Assembly: GCF_001280005.1 (NCBI RefSeq)
Contig: NZ_LGDW01000118.1
Span: 122,101-186,100, forward strand
DNA from: Streptomyces sp. NRRL WC-3618
GTDB taxonomy: Bacteria; Actinomycetota; Actinomycetes; Streptomycetales; Streptomycetaceae
Direction of reading: 5' to 3'
DNA length: 64,000 bases
Position numbers and translations under genes: made by a program. Below are positions 1 through 8,660 of this stretch, in pieces. The stretch's first letter is position 1. Each line of letters begins with the position of its first letter. Below the pieces are notes generated by a model. The model worked only from the letters and a program-made list of their open reading frames with translations, was not told the origin of the DNA and searched no databases.

Positions 1-1543
1 CCAACTCCCGTGATGTGCGCAGCCATTTGATGTGCTGGTTGACCATCGAGTCGACGATGTGGACGAAGGCCTCGTAGCAGGAGAACAGTCCGTGTCGGCC
101 GGTGAGGAGATAGCCCTCCAGCCAGCCCTGGCAGGTGTGTTCGGAGAGGATCTCCATCACCCGGCCGTGGTGTTCGAGGTGCTCGTCGACCGGCAGATGC
201 TGGGCCTGCCAGGCCTTTCCGCTGACGTCGAAGACGGCCTGGAGCCGGTTCGACGCGGTCTCGTCCGGGCCGACGAGACGGAAGTCCCGGCGCCCGTCGG
301 TGTCCTTCATCACCCGGGCCAGGAGGTCACCGAGGACACGGGTGGGCTCGTGCAGTGTGGTGCCCGGCTTGTCGACGGGCACGGCGAACTCGTCGAGCGA
401 GGGGATGGGCAGGTCGCGTACGAGCAGGCCGCCGTTGGCGTACGGGGTGGTGCCGAGCCGCTGGGCGCCGTCGGGTACGCAGGCGAGGACGTCGGCGACG
501 GGACGGCCGTCGGGGCCGAAGAGTTCCTGGGGCTTGTACGAGCGCAGCCAGGTCTCCAACTGCCGTAGGTGGTCCGGGTTTTCGCGCACCCCGGCCAGCG
601 GTACCTGGTGGGCGCGCCAGGTGCCCTCGACAGGCACGCCGTCCACCTCGGCGGGGCCGGTCCAGCCCTTCGGTGTGCGCAGCACGATCATCGGCCAGTG
701 CACGCGCTCGGTGACACCGTCCTCGCGGGCGGCCCGCTGCAGCACGGCGATGCGGTCGAGCGCGTCGTCCATCGCCGCCGCCATGGCTCGGTGCACCAAC
801 GCAGGGTCGTCGCCCGTGACATGGATCGGGTCGTGGCCGTATCCCCGCAGCAGCTCGTCGAGTTCGGCCTCCGGAATGCGGGAGAGCACGGTCGGGTTGG
901 CGATCTTGTAGCCGTTGAGGTGCAGGATCGGCAGGACCGCGCCGTCGTGTACGGGATCGAGGAACTTGTTGGAGTGCCAGGAGGCGGCCAACGGCCCCGT
1001 CTCCGCCTCGCCGTCACCGATCACGCAGGCGACCAGCAGATCCGGGTTGTCGAAGGCGGCGCCGTACGCGTGGGACAGCGAGTAGCCGAGCTCACCGCCC
1101 TCGTGGATCGAGCCGGGCGTCTCCGGGGCGACATGGCTGGGCACCCCGCCGGGGAACGAGAACTGCCGGAACAGCCGCGCCATCCCCGCCGCGTCACGCG
1201 ACACGTCCGGGTAGGTCTCGCTGTAGCTGCCCTCCAGCCAGGAGTTCGCGACCACCGCGGGGCCGCCGTGCCCCGGCCCCCACACGCACAGCGCGTCGAT
1301 GCCCCGCGCCCTGATCACCCGGTTGAGGTGGGTGTACACGAGGTTGAGGCCGGGCGAGGTACCCCAGTGGCCGAGCAGTCGCGGTTTGATGTGCTCCGCC
1401 GTCAGCGGCTCGGTCAGCAGCGGATTGGACATCAGGTAGATCTGTCCGGCGGTCAGGTAGTTGGCGGCCCGCCAGTGGGCGTCCAGGGTGCGCAGCTCTT
1501 CGTCGGAAAGTACGGTGGCGTCCTGGTGTTCGACCTGGGACAT
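1..1543 (-). CDS. xfp: Phosphoketolase (Xfp family), 3' end outside window
   Basis: Thiamine-diphosphate phosphoketolase, which splits xylulose-5-P (and/or fructose-6-P) with phosphate to acetyl-P plus an aldose phosphate. Translation from ATG at 1543 begins [20 protein letters not shown] and continues open for 514 codons to base 1; the family is about 790 residues, so roughly the C-terminal third is missing. Family signatures seen are [45 protein letters not shown] and the ThDP motif [23 protein letters not shown] sits 7 bases before the start. It is divergent from the PPK2 gene with only 53 bp between starts. Context suggests energy metabolism under low oxygen or stress. Sugar specificity cannot be read from sequence. 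Confidence 0.95.
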   Translation of the reverse strand, partial: MSQVEHQDATVLSDEELRTLDAHWRAANYLTAGQIYLMSNPLLTEPLTAEHIKPRLLGHWGTSPGLNLVYTHLNRVIRARGIDALCVWGPGHGGPAVVANSWLEGSYSETYPDVSRDAAGMARLFRQFSFPGGVPSHVAPETPGSIHEGGELGYSLSHAYGAAFDNPDLLVACVIGDGEAETGPLAASWHSNKFLDPVHDGAVLPILHLNGYKIANPTVLSRIPEAELDELLRGYGHDPIHVTGDDPALVHRAMAAAMDDALDRIAVLQRAAREDGVTERVHWPMIVLRTPKGWTGPAEVDGVPVEGTWRAHQVPLAGVRENPDHLRQLETWLRSYKPQELFGPDGRPVADVLACVPDGAQRLGTTPYANGGLLVRDLPIPSLDEFAVPVDKPGTTLHEPTRVLGDLLARVMKDTDGRRDFRLVGPDETASNRLQAVFDVSGKAWQAQHLPVDEHLEHHGRVMEILSEHTCQGWLEGYLLTGRHGLFSCYEAFVHIVDSMVNQHIKWLRTSREL

Positions 1544-1596
1544 GGGAAGACTCCGGAAGTCGTCGGCGTAGGGGTTCATCGGGCGGTGGAGGCGGC

Positions 1597-2400
1597 ATGG
1601 CCGGCAAGAAGGCGGCGGCTCTGCCGCGCAAGGAGTACGAGAAGGAACTGCTGCGCCTCCAGACCGAGTTGGTGAAGCTGCAGGAGTGGGTGCGGGCGAC
1701 GGGCACCCGGCTGGTGGTGGTCTTCGAGGGGCGGGACGCGGCGGGCAAGGGCGGGACGATCAAGCGGGTCGCCGAGCACCTCAACCCGCGCGTGGCCCGG
1801 ATCGCGGCGCTCCCCAAGCCGACCGAGCGCGAGCGCACCCAGTGGTACTTCCAGCGGTACGTCGAGCATCTGCCGGCGGCCGGGGAGATCGTGCTGTTCG
1901 ACCGGTCCTGGTACAACCGGGCCGGGGTCGAGCGCGTGATGGGCTTCTGTACGAAGGAGGAGCACCAGCTGTTCCTGCGGCAGTGCCCGATCTTCGAACG
2001 CATGCTGGTCGAGGCCGGGGTCCTGCTGCGCAAGTACTGGTTCTCGGTGAGCGACACCGAGCAGCAGGAGCGGTTCCGCAAGCGCCTGGAGGACCCGCTG
2101 CGGCGCTGGAAGCTCTCGCCGATGGACCTGGAGTCGATCACCCACTGGGAGGCGTACTCCCGGGCCAAGGACGAGATGCTGGTGCACACCGACATCTCCG
2201 AGTCGCCCTGGTACGTGGTGGAGAGCGACGACAAACGCCGGGCGCGGCTGAACATGATCGCGCACCTGCTGTCCTCCGTGCCGTACCACGAGGTACCGCC
2301 CCCGGTGCTGGAGCTGCCGGAACGGCCGCCGTCGACCGGTTACCAGCGCTCGCCACGGGATCTGCAGACCTACGTCCCCGACCACGCGGCGAACCTCTGA
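1597..2400 (+). CDS. ppk2: Polyphosphate kinase 2 (PPK2 family)
   Basis: Cytosolic polyphosphate:nucleoside-diphosphate phosphotransferase, making NTP from polyP and NDP or the reverse. 267 residues. The P-loop-like Walker A is [10 protein letters not shown] (residues 45-54), Walker B is [14 protein letters not shown] (Asp102), and the lid region is RRWKLSPMD. Length and motifs fit the single-domain class I type. GGAGG lies 4 bases before the ATG. The 3' end converges on a universal stress protein gene 15 bp away. PPK2 beside USPs, alcohol dehydrogenase and phosphoketolase is typical of dormancy/hypoxia gene sets in actinobacteria. Preference for GDP or ADP is not determinable here. Confidence 0.94.
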   Translation: MAGKKAAALPRKEYEKELLRLQTELVKLQEWVRATGTRLVVVFEGRDAAGKGGTIKRVAEHLNPRVARIAALPKPTERERTQWYFQRYVEHLPAAGEIVLFDRSWYNRAGVERVMGFCTKEEHQLFLRQCPIFERMLVEAGVLLRKYWFSVSDTEQQERFRKRLEDPLRRWKLSPMDLESITHWEAYSRAKDEMLVHTDISESPWYVVESDDKRRARLNMIAHLLSSVPYHEVPPPVLELPERPPSTGYQRSPRDLQTYVPDHAANL

Positions 2401-2415
2401 GCAACCGGTCACCTC

Positions 2416-3324
2416 TCACACCAGCTCGGGTACGACCGCGACGGGACAGGTGGAGTGGTGCAGCACCGCGTGGGCGACGCGGCCGAGCTGGAGTCCGAGG
2501 TGTCCGGGGTTGCGCCGGGCCCCGACCACCAGCAGGTCGGCCTCGCGGGAGGCGTCCGGCAGGACCCGGCGGGCGGGGCCCTCGATCGTGCGCCGTCGCA
2601 GGTCGACGTCGTCGGGCGCGTCTTTCAGAGCCTGCTCCAGAATCTCGGCGGCGTGCCGCTCGTGCAGCCGGGCGGGTTCACCGGCGAGCAGGGGGTGGTC
2701 GGTGCTCTCGTACGCGGGGCACCGCCAGGCCCGTACGGCGTCCAGGGTCGCGTCGCGCAGCTTTGCCTCCTGTACGGCGAAGCGCAGGGCGGCGGAGTCG
2801 GTCGCCTTCTCGCCGATGCCCACGACGACGCGGCCGTGTTTCCCGGCGCGGACCTGGTTGTCATGGCTTACCTGGCTGTCGTGGCTTACCTGGCTGTCAT
2901 GGCTGCCGCGCAGCACGATCACCGGGCAGGACGCGCGGGCGGCGACGGCCAGGCTGACCGACCCGAGCACCGTCTCCGCCAAGCCGCTGCGGCCTCGGCT
3001 GCCGAGCACCAGCGCGGCGGCCTCGTGTCCCTCGCGGACCAGCGCGTACTCGGGTTCCTCCGGCAGCACGGCGGTGGTGATCCGAAGGGCTGTCCGGCGC
3101 AGGTGGGCGCGGCGCGCGGCGGTCCGCACGATGTCCTCGGCCATGACCTGCTCGGACGGCTTGCCGAGGCCCTGGGCGAGGGCGGCGCCCTCGTACCGCT
3201 CCCAGAGGGAGGCGTACACCAGTCGCAGGGGCGCCCCGCGCAGGGCGGCCTCGTCGGCCGCCCAGTCGACCGCCCGCAGGCTGGGTTCGGAGCCGTCGAC
3301 ACCGACGACGATCGGGAGGTCCAT
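2416..3324 (-). CDS. Universal stress protein, two tandem Usp domains
   Basis: 302-residue cytosolic protein with two Usp (Rossmann-like, ATP-binding type) domains. Domain 1 (about 1-145) starts MDLPIVVGVDGSEPS and ends with the nucleotide-binding G-rich loop LVLGSRGRSGLAETVLGSVS. Domain 2 (about 165-302) starts GRVVVGIGEK and ends VVGARRNPGHLGLQLGRV, so its loop is degenerate. The linker holds three copies of SHDSQV/SHDNQV (18-bp tandem repeat at 2859-2904). ATG at 3324 has GGTGAG 4 bases upstream; a GTG at 3333 overlapping the adh stop (GTGA) is the alternative. Last gene of usp-adh-usp, probably co-transcribed from the box at 5350. Confidence 0.9.
   Translation of the reverse strand: MDLPIVVGVDGSEPSLRAVDWAADEAALRGAPLRLVYASLWERYEGAALAQGLGKPSEQVMAEDIVRTAARRAHLRRTALRITTAVLPEEPEYALVREGHEAAALVLGSRGRSGLAETVLGSVSLAVAARASCPVIVLRGSHDSQVSHDSQVSHDNQVRAGKHGRVVVGIGEKATDSAALRFAVQEAKLRDATLDAVRAWRCPAYESTDHPLLAGEPARLHERHAAEILEQALKDAPDDVDLRRRTIEGPARRVLPDASREADLLVVGARRNPGHLGLQLGRVAHAVLHHSTCPVAVVPELV
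2859..2904. repeat. 18-bp in-frame tandem repeat inside USP gene
   Basis: Two and a half copies of an 18-bp unit (TGTCATGGCTTACCTGGC, with one copy carrying TCG for TCA) occur in the linker between the two Usp domains. On the coding strand they give the hexapeptide SHDSQV three times (last copy SHDNQV). Copy number is likely to vary between strains. Confidence 0.85.
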
Positions 3325-3329
3325 CGCGC

Positions 3330-4352
3330 TCACCGTCCCCAGCCGAGGTCGAAGACGATCCGGGCCTTGACCTCGCCGCGCAGCACCTCGTCGATGCAGT
3401 CGTTGACGGAGGCGAGCGGGCGGGCCTCGTAGACGACCTCGGTGCGGCCGGCCGCGTGCAGTTGGAACACCTCGGCGAGGTCCTGCCGGGTCCCGACGAT
3501 CGAGCCGATCACCGAGATGCCGTTCAGGACCGTGTCGAAGATGGGCACCCGGATCGTGCCGTGGGCCGGCAGGGCCACCATGACCAGCTTGCCGCCACGC
3601 CGCAACCCGGAGCTCACAGCCTCGAAGGCCTCGTCGTTCACCGCGAGCGCGATGGCGGCGTGGGCTCCGCCGTGCCGCTTGAGCACCTCGCCGACGTTCT
3701 CCTTGCGGGCGTCGATGACGATGTCCGCGCCGAGTTCGGCGGCCAGCCGGAGCTTCTCGTCGGTCACGTCGATCGCGGCGACCGTGGCGCCGGCGATCTT
3801 CGCGTACTGCACGGCCAGATGCCCGAGCCCGCCGACACCGGAGATCGCCACGAGCTGCGCGGGCCTGACGCCGGCGACCTTGAGCGCCTTGTACGTGGTG
3901 ACGCCGGCGCAGGTCAGCGGGGCGGCCTCCAGGGCGCTGATCCCGTCGGGCACCGGCTGGGCGAAGTCGGCCCACGCGAGCATCTTCTCGGCGTACCCTC
4001 CGTCGCAGCCGTACCCGGTGTTGATCTGCTGCTCGCACAGCGTCTCCCAGCCGGACAGGCAGTGCTCGCACCGCCCGCACGCCTTGCCCAGCCAGGGCAC
4101 GGCGACCCGCTGCCCGACGGCCAGATGGGTGACGCCCTCCCCCAGCGCCTCCACCAGGCCCACGCCCTCGTGCCCGGGGACGAACGGCGGGTTGGGCCTG
4201 ACCGGCCAGTCGCCGTGGGCGGCGTGGATGTCGGTGTGGCACAGCCCGGAGGCCTCCACCCGCACGCGAACCTGACCGGGGCCGGGCTCGGGGTCGGGCC
4301 GCTCCTCGATGACCAGGGGTTCACCGAACGCTCGTACGACCGCTGCCTTCAT
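3330..4352 (-). CDS. adhP: Zinc-dependent alcohol dehydrogenase (AdhP-like)
   Basis: 340-residue medium-chain dehydrogenase/reductase oxidising primary alcohols or reducing aldehydes with NAD(P). Catalytic zinc ligands are visible as Cys38 (GLCHTD), His61 with Glu62 (GHEG) and a later Cys in LTCAGVTT. The structural zinc site is complete at Cys92, 95, 98 and 106. The cofactor fold is SGVGGLGHLAVQYAK followed by an acidic AIDVTDEK, favouring NAD. It lies 27 bp after a USP gene, and its stop codon sits just before the next USP start. This usp-adh-usp order suggests fermentative redox balancing in a hypoxia/dormancy regulon. Confidence 0.93.
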   Translation of the reverse strand: MKAAVVRAFGEPLVIEERPDPEPGPGQVRVRVEASGLCHTDIHAAHGDWPVRPNPPFVPGHEGVGLVEALGEGVTHLAVGQRVAVPWLGKACGRCEHCLSGWETLCEQQINTGYGCDGGYAEKMLAWADFAQPVPDGISALEAAPLTCAGVTTYKALKVAGVRPAQLVAISGVGGLGHLAVQYAKIAGATVAAIDVTDEKLRLAAELGADIVIDARKENVGEVLKRHGGAHAAIALAVNDEAFEAVSSGLRRGGKLVMVALPAHGTIRVPIFDTVLNGISVIGSIVGTRQDLAEVFQLHAAGRTEVVYEARPLASVNDCIDEVLRGEVKARIVFDLGWGR

Positions 4353-4379
4353 GGGTCTCTTCTCCTCGGGAGGGACGGG

Positions 4380-5285
4380 TCAGCCGTGGGGGACGACGGC
4401 GACGGGGGCGGTGGAGTGGTGCAGGACGGCGTGCGTGACATGGCCGATGTGGGCGCCGAACGGGTTGCGGCGGATACGCCGGCCCACGACGACCAGGGAG
4501 GCCTCGCGAGACGCGTCCACCAGGTGGACGGCCGGGCTGCCGTAGCGGGTCGTCTCGACGACCTCCACGTCCGGGAACTTCTTGCGCCAGGGGCGCAGCA
4601 CCTCGGCCACGGCCTCGGACGCGCTCAGGGAGAGCGCCTCGTGCAGCGCCGGGTTGACGGGAGTTCCGTACGCGTAATACGGCGGCGGGTTCCAGGCGTG
4701 GACGACCCGCAGGGAGGTGGCGCGGCGCTCGGCGGCGTCGAAGGCGAACTCGATCAGCGTCTCGTCCGGGTGCTCGACGTCGAGTCCGAGGACCACGGGC
4801 CTGAACGGGGTCGCGGCGGACGGAATACCCGCCGGGTCCATCTCGTGCTCGTCGGCGGCCGCTTCCAGCGCGCGGACCAGTACGACGGGGCGATCCGCGT
4901 GCGCGATGGCGGACAGGCCGACCGAGCCGACCATGAACCCGCCGAGCCCGCCGAGGCCGCGTGAACCGAGGACGAGCAGTTCGGCGCTCTTCGCCGCCTT
5001 GGCCAGGGTGTCGCCGGGGTGACCGGAGACCTGCTCCGTGGATACCTCGACGCCCGGGTGGCGCAGCCGGATGCCCTCGGCGGCTTCCCGGGGGATCCTC
5101 TCGGTCCAGTACTGCTGGGTCTCCGCGCCGAGGAGCGGCGCCTGGGCCATGGGATCCGGCACCGGCTCCCACACCTGCACGATCTTCAGGGGCAGGCCGC
5201 GCAGCTTCGCCTCGCGGGCCGCCCATTCGGCGGCGGCCCTGCTCTCCTGCGAGCCGTCGAGACCTACGGTGATGGTACGGAGCAT
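4380..5285 (-). CDS. Universal stress protein, two tandem Usp domains
   Basis: 301 residues, two Usp domains. Domain 1 opens MLRTITVGLDGSQES and carries VLGSRGLGGLGGFMVGSVG; domain 2 opens RPVVLGLDVEHPDET and ends VVGRRIRRNPFGAHIGHV. The ATP-loop GxxGxxG(S/T) is intact in domain 1 and altered in domain 2, as in the downstream paralogue at 2416-3324. ATG at 5285 has AGTGGAG 3 bases upstream. First gene of the usp-adh-usp unit; a candidate DevR-type box lies 65 bp upstream at 5350-5363. Expected role is stress or dormancy survival; no enzymatic activity is implied. Confidence 0.92.
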   Translation of the reverse strand: MLRTITVGLDGSQESRAAAEWAAREAKLRGLPLKIVQVWEPVPDPMAQAPLLGAETQQYWTERIPREAAEGIRLRHPGVEVSTEQVSGHPGDTLAKAAKSAELLVLGSRGLGGLGGFMVGSVGLSAIAHADRPVVLVRALEAAADEHEMDPAGIPSAATPFRPVVLGLDVEHPDETLIEFAFDAAERRATSLRVVHAWNPPPYYAYGTPVNPALHEALSLSASEAVAEVLRPWRKKFPDVEVVETTRYGSPAVHLVDASREASLVVVGRRIRRNPFGAHIGHVTHAVLHHSTAPVAVVPHG

Positions 5286-5349
5286 GATCTCCACTTCCTG
5301 GGGTGAGGGTTCCGGTTCAATCGTCGTCTTCGGGCGGTTCCGCGTGCAG

Positions 5350-5363
5350 GGGCCACTGGTCCC
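5350..5363. promoter_or_regulatory. Candidate DevR/OsdR box upstream of usp-adh-usp
   Basis: GGGCCACTGGTCCC: two 5-bp half sites (GGGCC, GTCCC) separated by 4 bp, the same geometry as four other sites in this island (6165, 6188, 8093, 8850) and as remembered mycobacterial DosR sites (GGGAC-N4-GTCCC). It lies 65 bp before the USP start. Confidence 0.6.
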
Positions 5364-5399
5364 GATCCGGGGCCGGTCGACCCCCCGCACGGCTCGGGG

Positions 5400-5425
5400 C
5401 GGTGGGCCGGATGACAGGCCCACCG
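5400..5425 (-). terminator. Terminator of the DoxX gene
   Basis: Perfect 9-bp inverted repeat CGGTGGGCC / GGCCCACCG with an 8-base loop, 12 bp beyond the stop of the minus-strand DoxX gene. No U-tract, as usual in Streptomyces. Confidence 0.7.
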
Positions 5426-5437
5426 CGCCGTCGATAC

Positions 5438-6067
5438 TCAGCGCAGCCAGCTGTGGCCACGGACGACGGGCAGCCGGGCCCAGAGCCGTCCCGCGCCCAG
5501 GGTGTCGCCGGCGGCGACAGCGGCCAGGACGATCAGGGCGGCGGCGTAGATCAGGTGGGAGTCGACGAACGGGTTCGTCGACATGCTCACCGAGCCGTCC
5601 GAGAGGTGCCTGGCGGGCGGCCACTCGGCGAGCCACATCAGCGCCATCATCACGGTGCCCGCGACGGCGGCGGCCCGCAGAGCGACACCGGCGACCAGGG
5701 CCAGGCCGATGCCGAGCAGACCGAGCATGAACAGCCAGTCCGCCCACGGGTCGCCCGCCCAGGAGTGGAACGTGGACTTCATCGGCCCGACAGCCACCGA
5801 GCCGAGGAAGCCCTTCGTCGGCGAACCGCCGTCGACCCAGCCCTTGCCGGACGGGGTGGCGTAGCCGAAGCCGAAGGTCTTGTCGAGGAACGCCCACAGG
5901 AAGACGAACCCGGTGAGCAGGCGCAGCGAGGCGAAGGCGTAACCCCGTGCGGTGTGCGTGCCGGTGCCTGCCGACACATCCGACGCGGAGGCGGAGGCGG
6001 TCCGGTCGCTGCGGAACGAGGGCAGACGGAAGCCGGAACTCCGGTGCGGGTGCTCGTGCACGGCCAT
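5438..6067 (-). CDS. DoxX-family membrane protein
   Basis: 209-residue integral membrane protein. After a polar N-terminus of about 40 residues it has four predicted helices: FASLRLLTGFVFLWAFLDK, WLFMLGLLGIGLALVAGVAL, AVAGTVMMALMWLAEW and a C-terminal segment around HLIYAAALIVLAAVA. The first helix and the Trp/Asp/Lys-rich loop are typical of DoxX/DoxD-like quinol-linked proteins. The ATG at 6067 was chosen because AGGGAA lies 9 bases upstream; an earlier in-frame start at 6109 lacks a site. Divergent from the SulP gene over a 215-bp region with two candidate DevR boxes. Exact substrate unknown. Confidence 0.85.
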   Translation of the reverse strand: MAVHEHPHRSSGFRLPSFRSDRTASASASDVSAGTGTHTARGYAFASLRLLTGFVFLWAFLDKTFGFGYATPSGKGWVDGGSPTKGFLGSVAVGPMKSTFHSWAGDPWADWLFMLGLLGIGLALVAGVALRAAAVAGTVMMALMWLAEWPPARHLSDGSVSMSTNPFVDSHLIYAAALIVLAAVAAGDTLGAGRLWARLPVVRGHSWLR

Positions 6068-6164
6068 GGTCGTGGTTCCCTTCGGTGGGGGGGCGGTGCC
6101 TGACACCACTCACTGTGGCCGCGCGCACCCGGTCGGCGACGGATGCCGAAGGTCCACGGCCACG

Positions 6165-6178
6165 GGGCCGAACGGCCC
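6165..6178. promoter_or_regulatory. Candidate DevR/OsdR box, DoxX/SulP intergenic (site 1)
   Basis: GGGCCGAACGGCCC, perfect 5-bp arms with 4-bp spacer, in the divergent promoter region, about 98 bp from the DoxX start and 105 bp from the SulP start. A second copy follows 9 bp later. Confidence 0.6.
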
Positions 6179-6187
6179 TGTTCCCAG

Positions 6188-6201
6188 GGGCCGTTGGGCC
6201 A
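6188..6201. promoter_or_regulatory. Candidate DevR/OsdR box, DoxX/SulP intergenic (site 2)
   Basis: GGGCCGTTGGGCCA, one mismatch from the GGGCC-N4-GGCCC pattern. It is centred 23 bp from site 1, about two helical turns, compatible with cooperative binding of two dimers. Confidence 0.5.
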
Positions 6202-6282
6202 TGAGCGGCACGCCGGACAGGTGGCCTCCCGCCGTGATTCCCGCGCCGGTGGATCATGAGGGCAGACGACGGAAGGCGGCGC

Positions 6283-7995
6283 ATGTCCCAGGGCTCGGAC
6301 AGACACGTCCCGAAGTGGCACCGGCTGGCGCCCGGTCTCGTCGCGCTCCTCGGCTACCGGCGGGCGTGGCTGCGGGGAGACCTGCTCGCCGGGGTGACCG
6401 TGGCCGCGTACCTGGTTCCGCAGGTCATGGCCTACGCGGGTGTGGCCGGGCTTCCGCCGGTCGCCGGACTGTGGGCGATCCTGCCGGCCCTCGCGATGTA
6501 CGCCCTGTTCGGTTCCTCACGGCTGCTGTCGGTCGGCCCCGAGTCCACGACCGCCCTCATGACGGCCGCCGTGGTCGCCCCGCTCGCCGCCGGGGACGCC
6601 GGACGCTACGCGTCGCTCGCGGCCACCCTCGCACTCACGGTCGGGCTGCTCTGCCTGGCCGCCCGGACGATGCGCCTCGGCTTCCTCGCGGACCTGCTGT
6701 CCCGCCCCGTACTGATCGGCTACCTGGCTGGCGTGGCCCTCATCATGATGGTGGACCAGCTGCCCAAACTCACCGGGGTGCGGACGACCGGGTCGGCGTT
6801 CTTCCCCCAACTGTGGTCCTTCTTCGGCAACTTGACGGACGTCCACCTGGCCACTGTCGTCTTCTCGGCCGTCGTCCTCGTGTTCCTGTTCGCGCTGGTC
6901 CGTTACGTCCCCGCCGTGCCGGGCCCCCTGGTGGCGTTCGTCCTCGCCACCGTCTCCGTGTCGGTCTTCGACCTCGACGGCCGGTACGGACTCAAGGTGA
7001 TCGGCGCGGTCCCGTCCGGCCTGCCGAGCCTCGCCGTCCCCGACCTGGGCGAGCTGCCGCACCTGGTGCTGCCCGCGCTCGGCGTGCTCCTGGTCGCCTA
7101 CACCGACTTCATCCTCACCGCGCGTGCGTTCACCGACCCCGACGACCCGGGTCCAGGGCTCGACGCCAACCAGGAGTTCTTCGCCCTGGGCACGGCCAAC
7201 CTGGGCGCCGGGATGCTGCACGGCTTCCCGGTGAGCAGCAGCGCCAGCCGCACCGCCCTCGCCTCCTCCGCCGGCGCCCGCAGCCAGGCGTACTCACTGG
7301 TGGCGGGGGCGGTGGTGCTCGCGGTGCTGCTCTTCCTGAGCCCGCTGCTGACGCACACACCGTCCGCCGTGCTCGGCGTGCTCGTCGTCTACGCCGCCGT
7401 CCGCATGATCGACCTCGCCGGCTTCCGCCGGCTGGCCTCGTTCCGCCGCCGGGAGCTGCTCCTGGCGCTCGGCTGTCTCGCCGGGGTGCTCGCCCTGGAC
7501 ATCCTGTACGGGGTGATCGTGGCCGTCGGCCTGTCGGTGGCCGAGCTGCTGACGCGGGTGGCGCGTCCGCACGACGCCGTCGAGGGACTCGTCCCCGGCA
7601 TGGCCGGCATGCACGACGTCGACGACTACCCGCAGGCCCGGACGATTCCCGGTCTGCTCGTCTACCGCTACGACTCGCCCCTGTTCTTCGCCAACGCGGA
7701 GGACTTCCGCCGCCGCGCCCTGGCCGCCGTCGACGAACAGTCCGGCCCCGTCCGCTGGTTCGTCCTCAACACCGAGGCCAATGTCGAGGTCGACATCACC
7801 GCCCTCGACGCGGTCGACGAACTGCGCCGCGAACTGACCGGCCGGGACGTCGTGTTCGCCCTCGCCCGGGTGAAGCAGGATCTCCGGAACGACCTGAAGG
7901 CGTACGGCCTGCTGGACTCGGTCGGTGAGGACCTGATGTTCCCGACGCTGCCGACCGCCGTGGCCGCGTACCGCACGTGGCTCGCCCGTCAGTAG
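6283..7995 (+). CDS. SulP-family anion transporter with STAS domain
   Basis: 570-residue inner-membrane transporter of the SLC26/SulP family (sulfate, bicarbonate or other anions). The N-terminal transmembrane domain (about residues 15-410) includes the signature LVPQVMAYAGVAGLPPVAGL and PVSSSASRTALASSAGARS. The C-terminal cytosolic STAS domain (about 430-560) begins around IPGLLVYRYDSPLFFANAE. ATG at 6283 has GGAAGG 6 bases upstream and was preferred over one 27 bp earlier without a site. Divergent from DoxX and probably sharing its regulatory boxes. Transported ion is not readable from sequence. Confidence 0.92.
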   Translation: MSQGSDRHVPKWHRLAPGLVALLGYRRAWLRGDLLAGVTVAAYLVPQVMAYAGVAGLPPVAGLWAILPALAMYALFGSSRLLSVGPESTTALMTAAVVAPLAAGDAGRYASLAATLALTVGLLCLAARTMRLGFLADLLSRPVLIGYLAGVALIMMVDQLPKLTGVRTTGSAFFPQLWSFFGNLTDVHLATVVFSAVVLVFLFALVRYVPAVPGPLVAFVLATVSVSVFDLDGRYGLKVIGAVPSGLPSLAVPDLGELPHLVLPALGVLLVAYTDFILTARAFTDPDDPGPGLDANQEFFALGTANLGAGMLHGFPVSSSASRTALASSAGARSQAYSLVAGAVVLAVLLFLSPLLTHTPSAVLGVLVVYAAVRMIDLAGFRRLASFRRRELLLALGCLAGVLALDILYGVIVAVGLSVAELLTRVARPHDAVEGLVPGMAGMHDVDDYPQARTIPGLLVYRYDSPLFFANAEDFRRRALAAVDEQSGPVRWFVLNTEANVEVDITALDAVDELRRELTGRDVVFALARVKQDLRNDLKAYGLLDSVGEDLMFPTLPTAVAAYRTWLARQ

Positions 7996-8092
7996 CCCGT
8001 CAGCAGGCGGACACGCCGAGGGCTGGACAGCCCGCCGCTCCCCCTCCGACAGCCTCCCTCCTCACTCTTCGGTGCCGTATGGCGCGATCGAG

Positions 8093-8106
8093 GGGCCAGG
8101 TGGCCC
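8093..8106. promoter_or_regulatory. Candidate DevR/OsdR box upstream of sensor-domain gene
   Basis: GGGCCAGGTGGCCC, perfect 5-bp arms with a 4-bp spacer, 71 bp before the start of the cyclic-nucleotide-binding-type gene. Same pattern as the boxes at 5350, 6165 and 8850. Confidence 0.6.
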
Positions 8107-8176
8107 ATGGCCTGCCCGCAGGGCCTGGCACAAGCTGGCCCTGGAAGTCCGTACACCGCTGTCGCGGAGGCACACC

Positions 8177-8647
8177 ATGAACGCTTCCCTCACCCCCAGC
8201 CCCGGCATGCTGCGCGCACTGTCCGCCGAACACCGCCAGCGGCTCATGCGCGTCGCCCGGGAGGTGTCCGTGCCCCAGGGGGCACGTCTGTTCAACGAGG
8301 GTGGACGCGCCGACCGCTTCTGGATCATCCGCAGCGGCAGGATCGAGCTCGACATCCATGTGCCGGGCCGTCGAGCGGCTGTCATCGAGAGCCTCGGGTC
8401 CAACGAACTGGTCGGCTGGTCCTGGCTCTTCCCCCCGCACGTCTGGCATCTGGGCGCCGAGGCGACCACTCCGGTGCGGGCCTACGAGTTCGACGCCACG
8501 GCCGTCCGGTCCCTGTGCGAGGACGATGTGGCCCTGGGCAACGACGTCTCCCAGTGGGTCGGCGGGGTACTCGCCCACCGTCTCAGCGCGGCCAGGATCC
8601 GCCTCCTCGACCTGTACGCCCCGTACGGCGCCGGAAGCGCCGTCTGA
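8177..8647 (+). CDS. Stand-alone cyclic-nucleotide-binding-type (Crp-like) sensor domain
   Basis: 156-residue protein that is essentially one cNMP-binding beta-roll: HRQRLMRVAREVSVPQGARLF, FWIIRSGRIELDIHVPGRRA, IESLGSNELVGWSWLFPPHVW, then a helix with ALGNDVSQWVGGVLAHRLSA. It resembles the N-terminal sensor half of Crp/Fnr proteins but stops before any helix-turn-helix, so it should not bind DNA. The phosphate-binding cassette (GE..RAA) is replaced by SNELVGWSW, so true cNMP binding is doubtful. GGAGG sits 6 bases before ATG 8177. Relatives occur in actinobacterial hypoxia clusters next to USPs. A candidate DevR box lies 71 bp upstream. Confidence 0.85.
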   Translation: MNASLTPSPGMLRALSAEHRQRLMRVAREVSVPQGARLFNEGGRADRFWIIRSGRIELDIHVPGRRAAVIESLGSNELVGWSWLFPPHVWHLGAEATTPVRAYEFDATAVRSLCEDDVALGNDVSQWVGGVLAHRLSAARIRLLDLYAPYGAGSAV

Positions 8648-8660
8648 CCCGAACGCACCC

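Noticed and set aside
6088..6284. Extension of the USP reading frame upstream of its start, giving a 634-codon frame
   Set aside because: The upstream part runs antisense-register through the DoxX gene; the USP domain begins exactly at the ATG 5285 with a good ribosome site.
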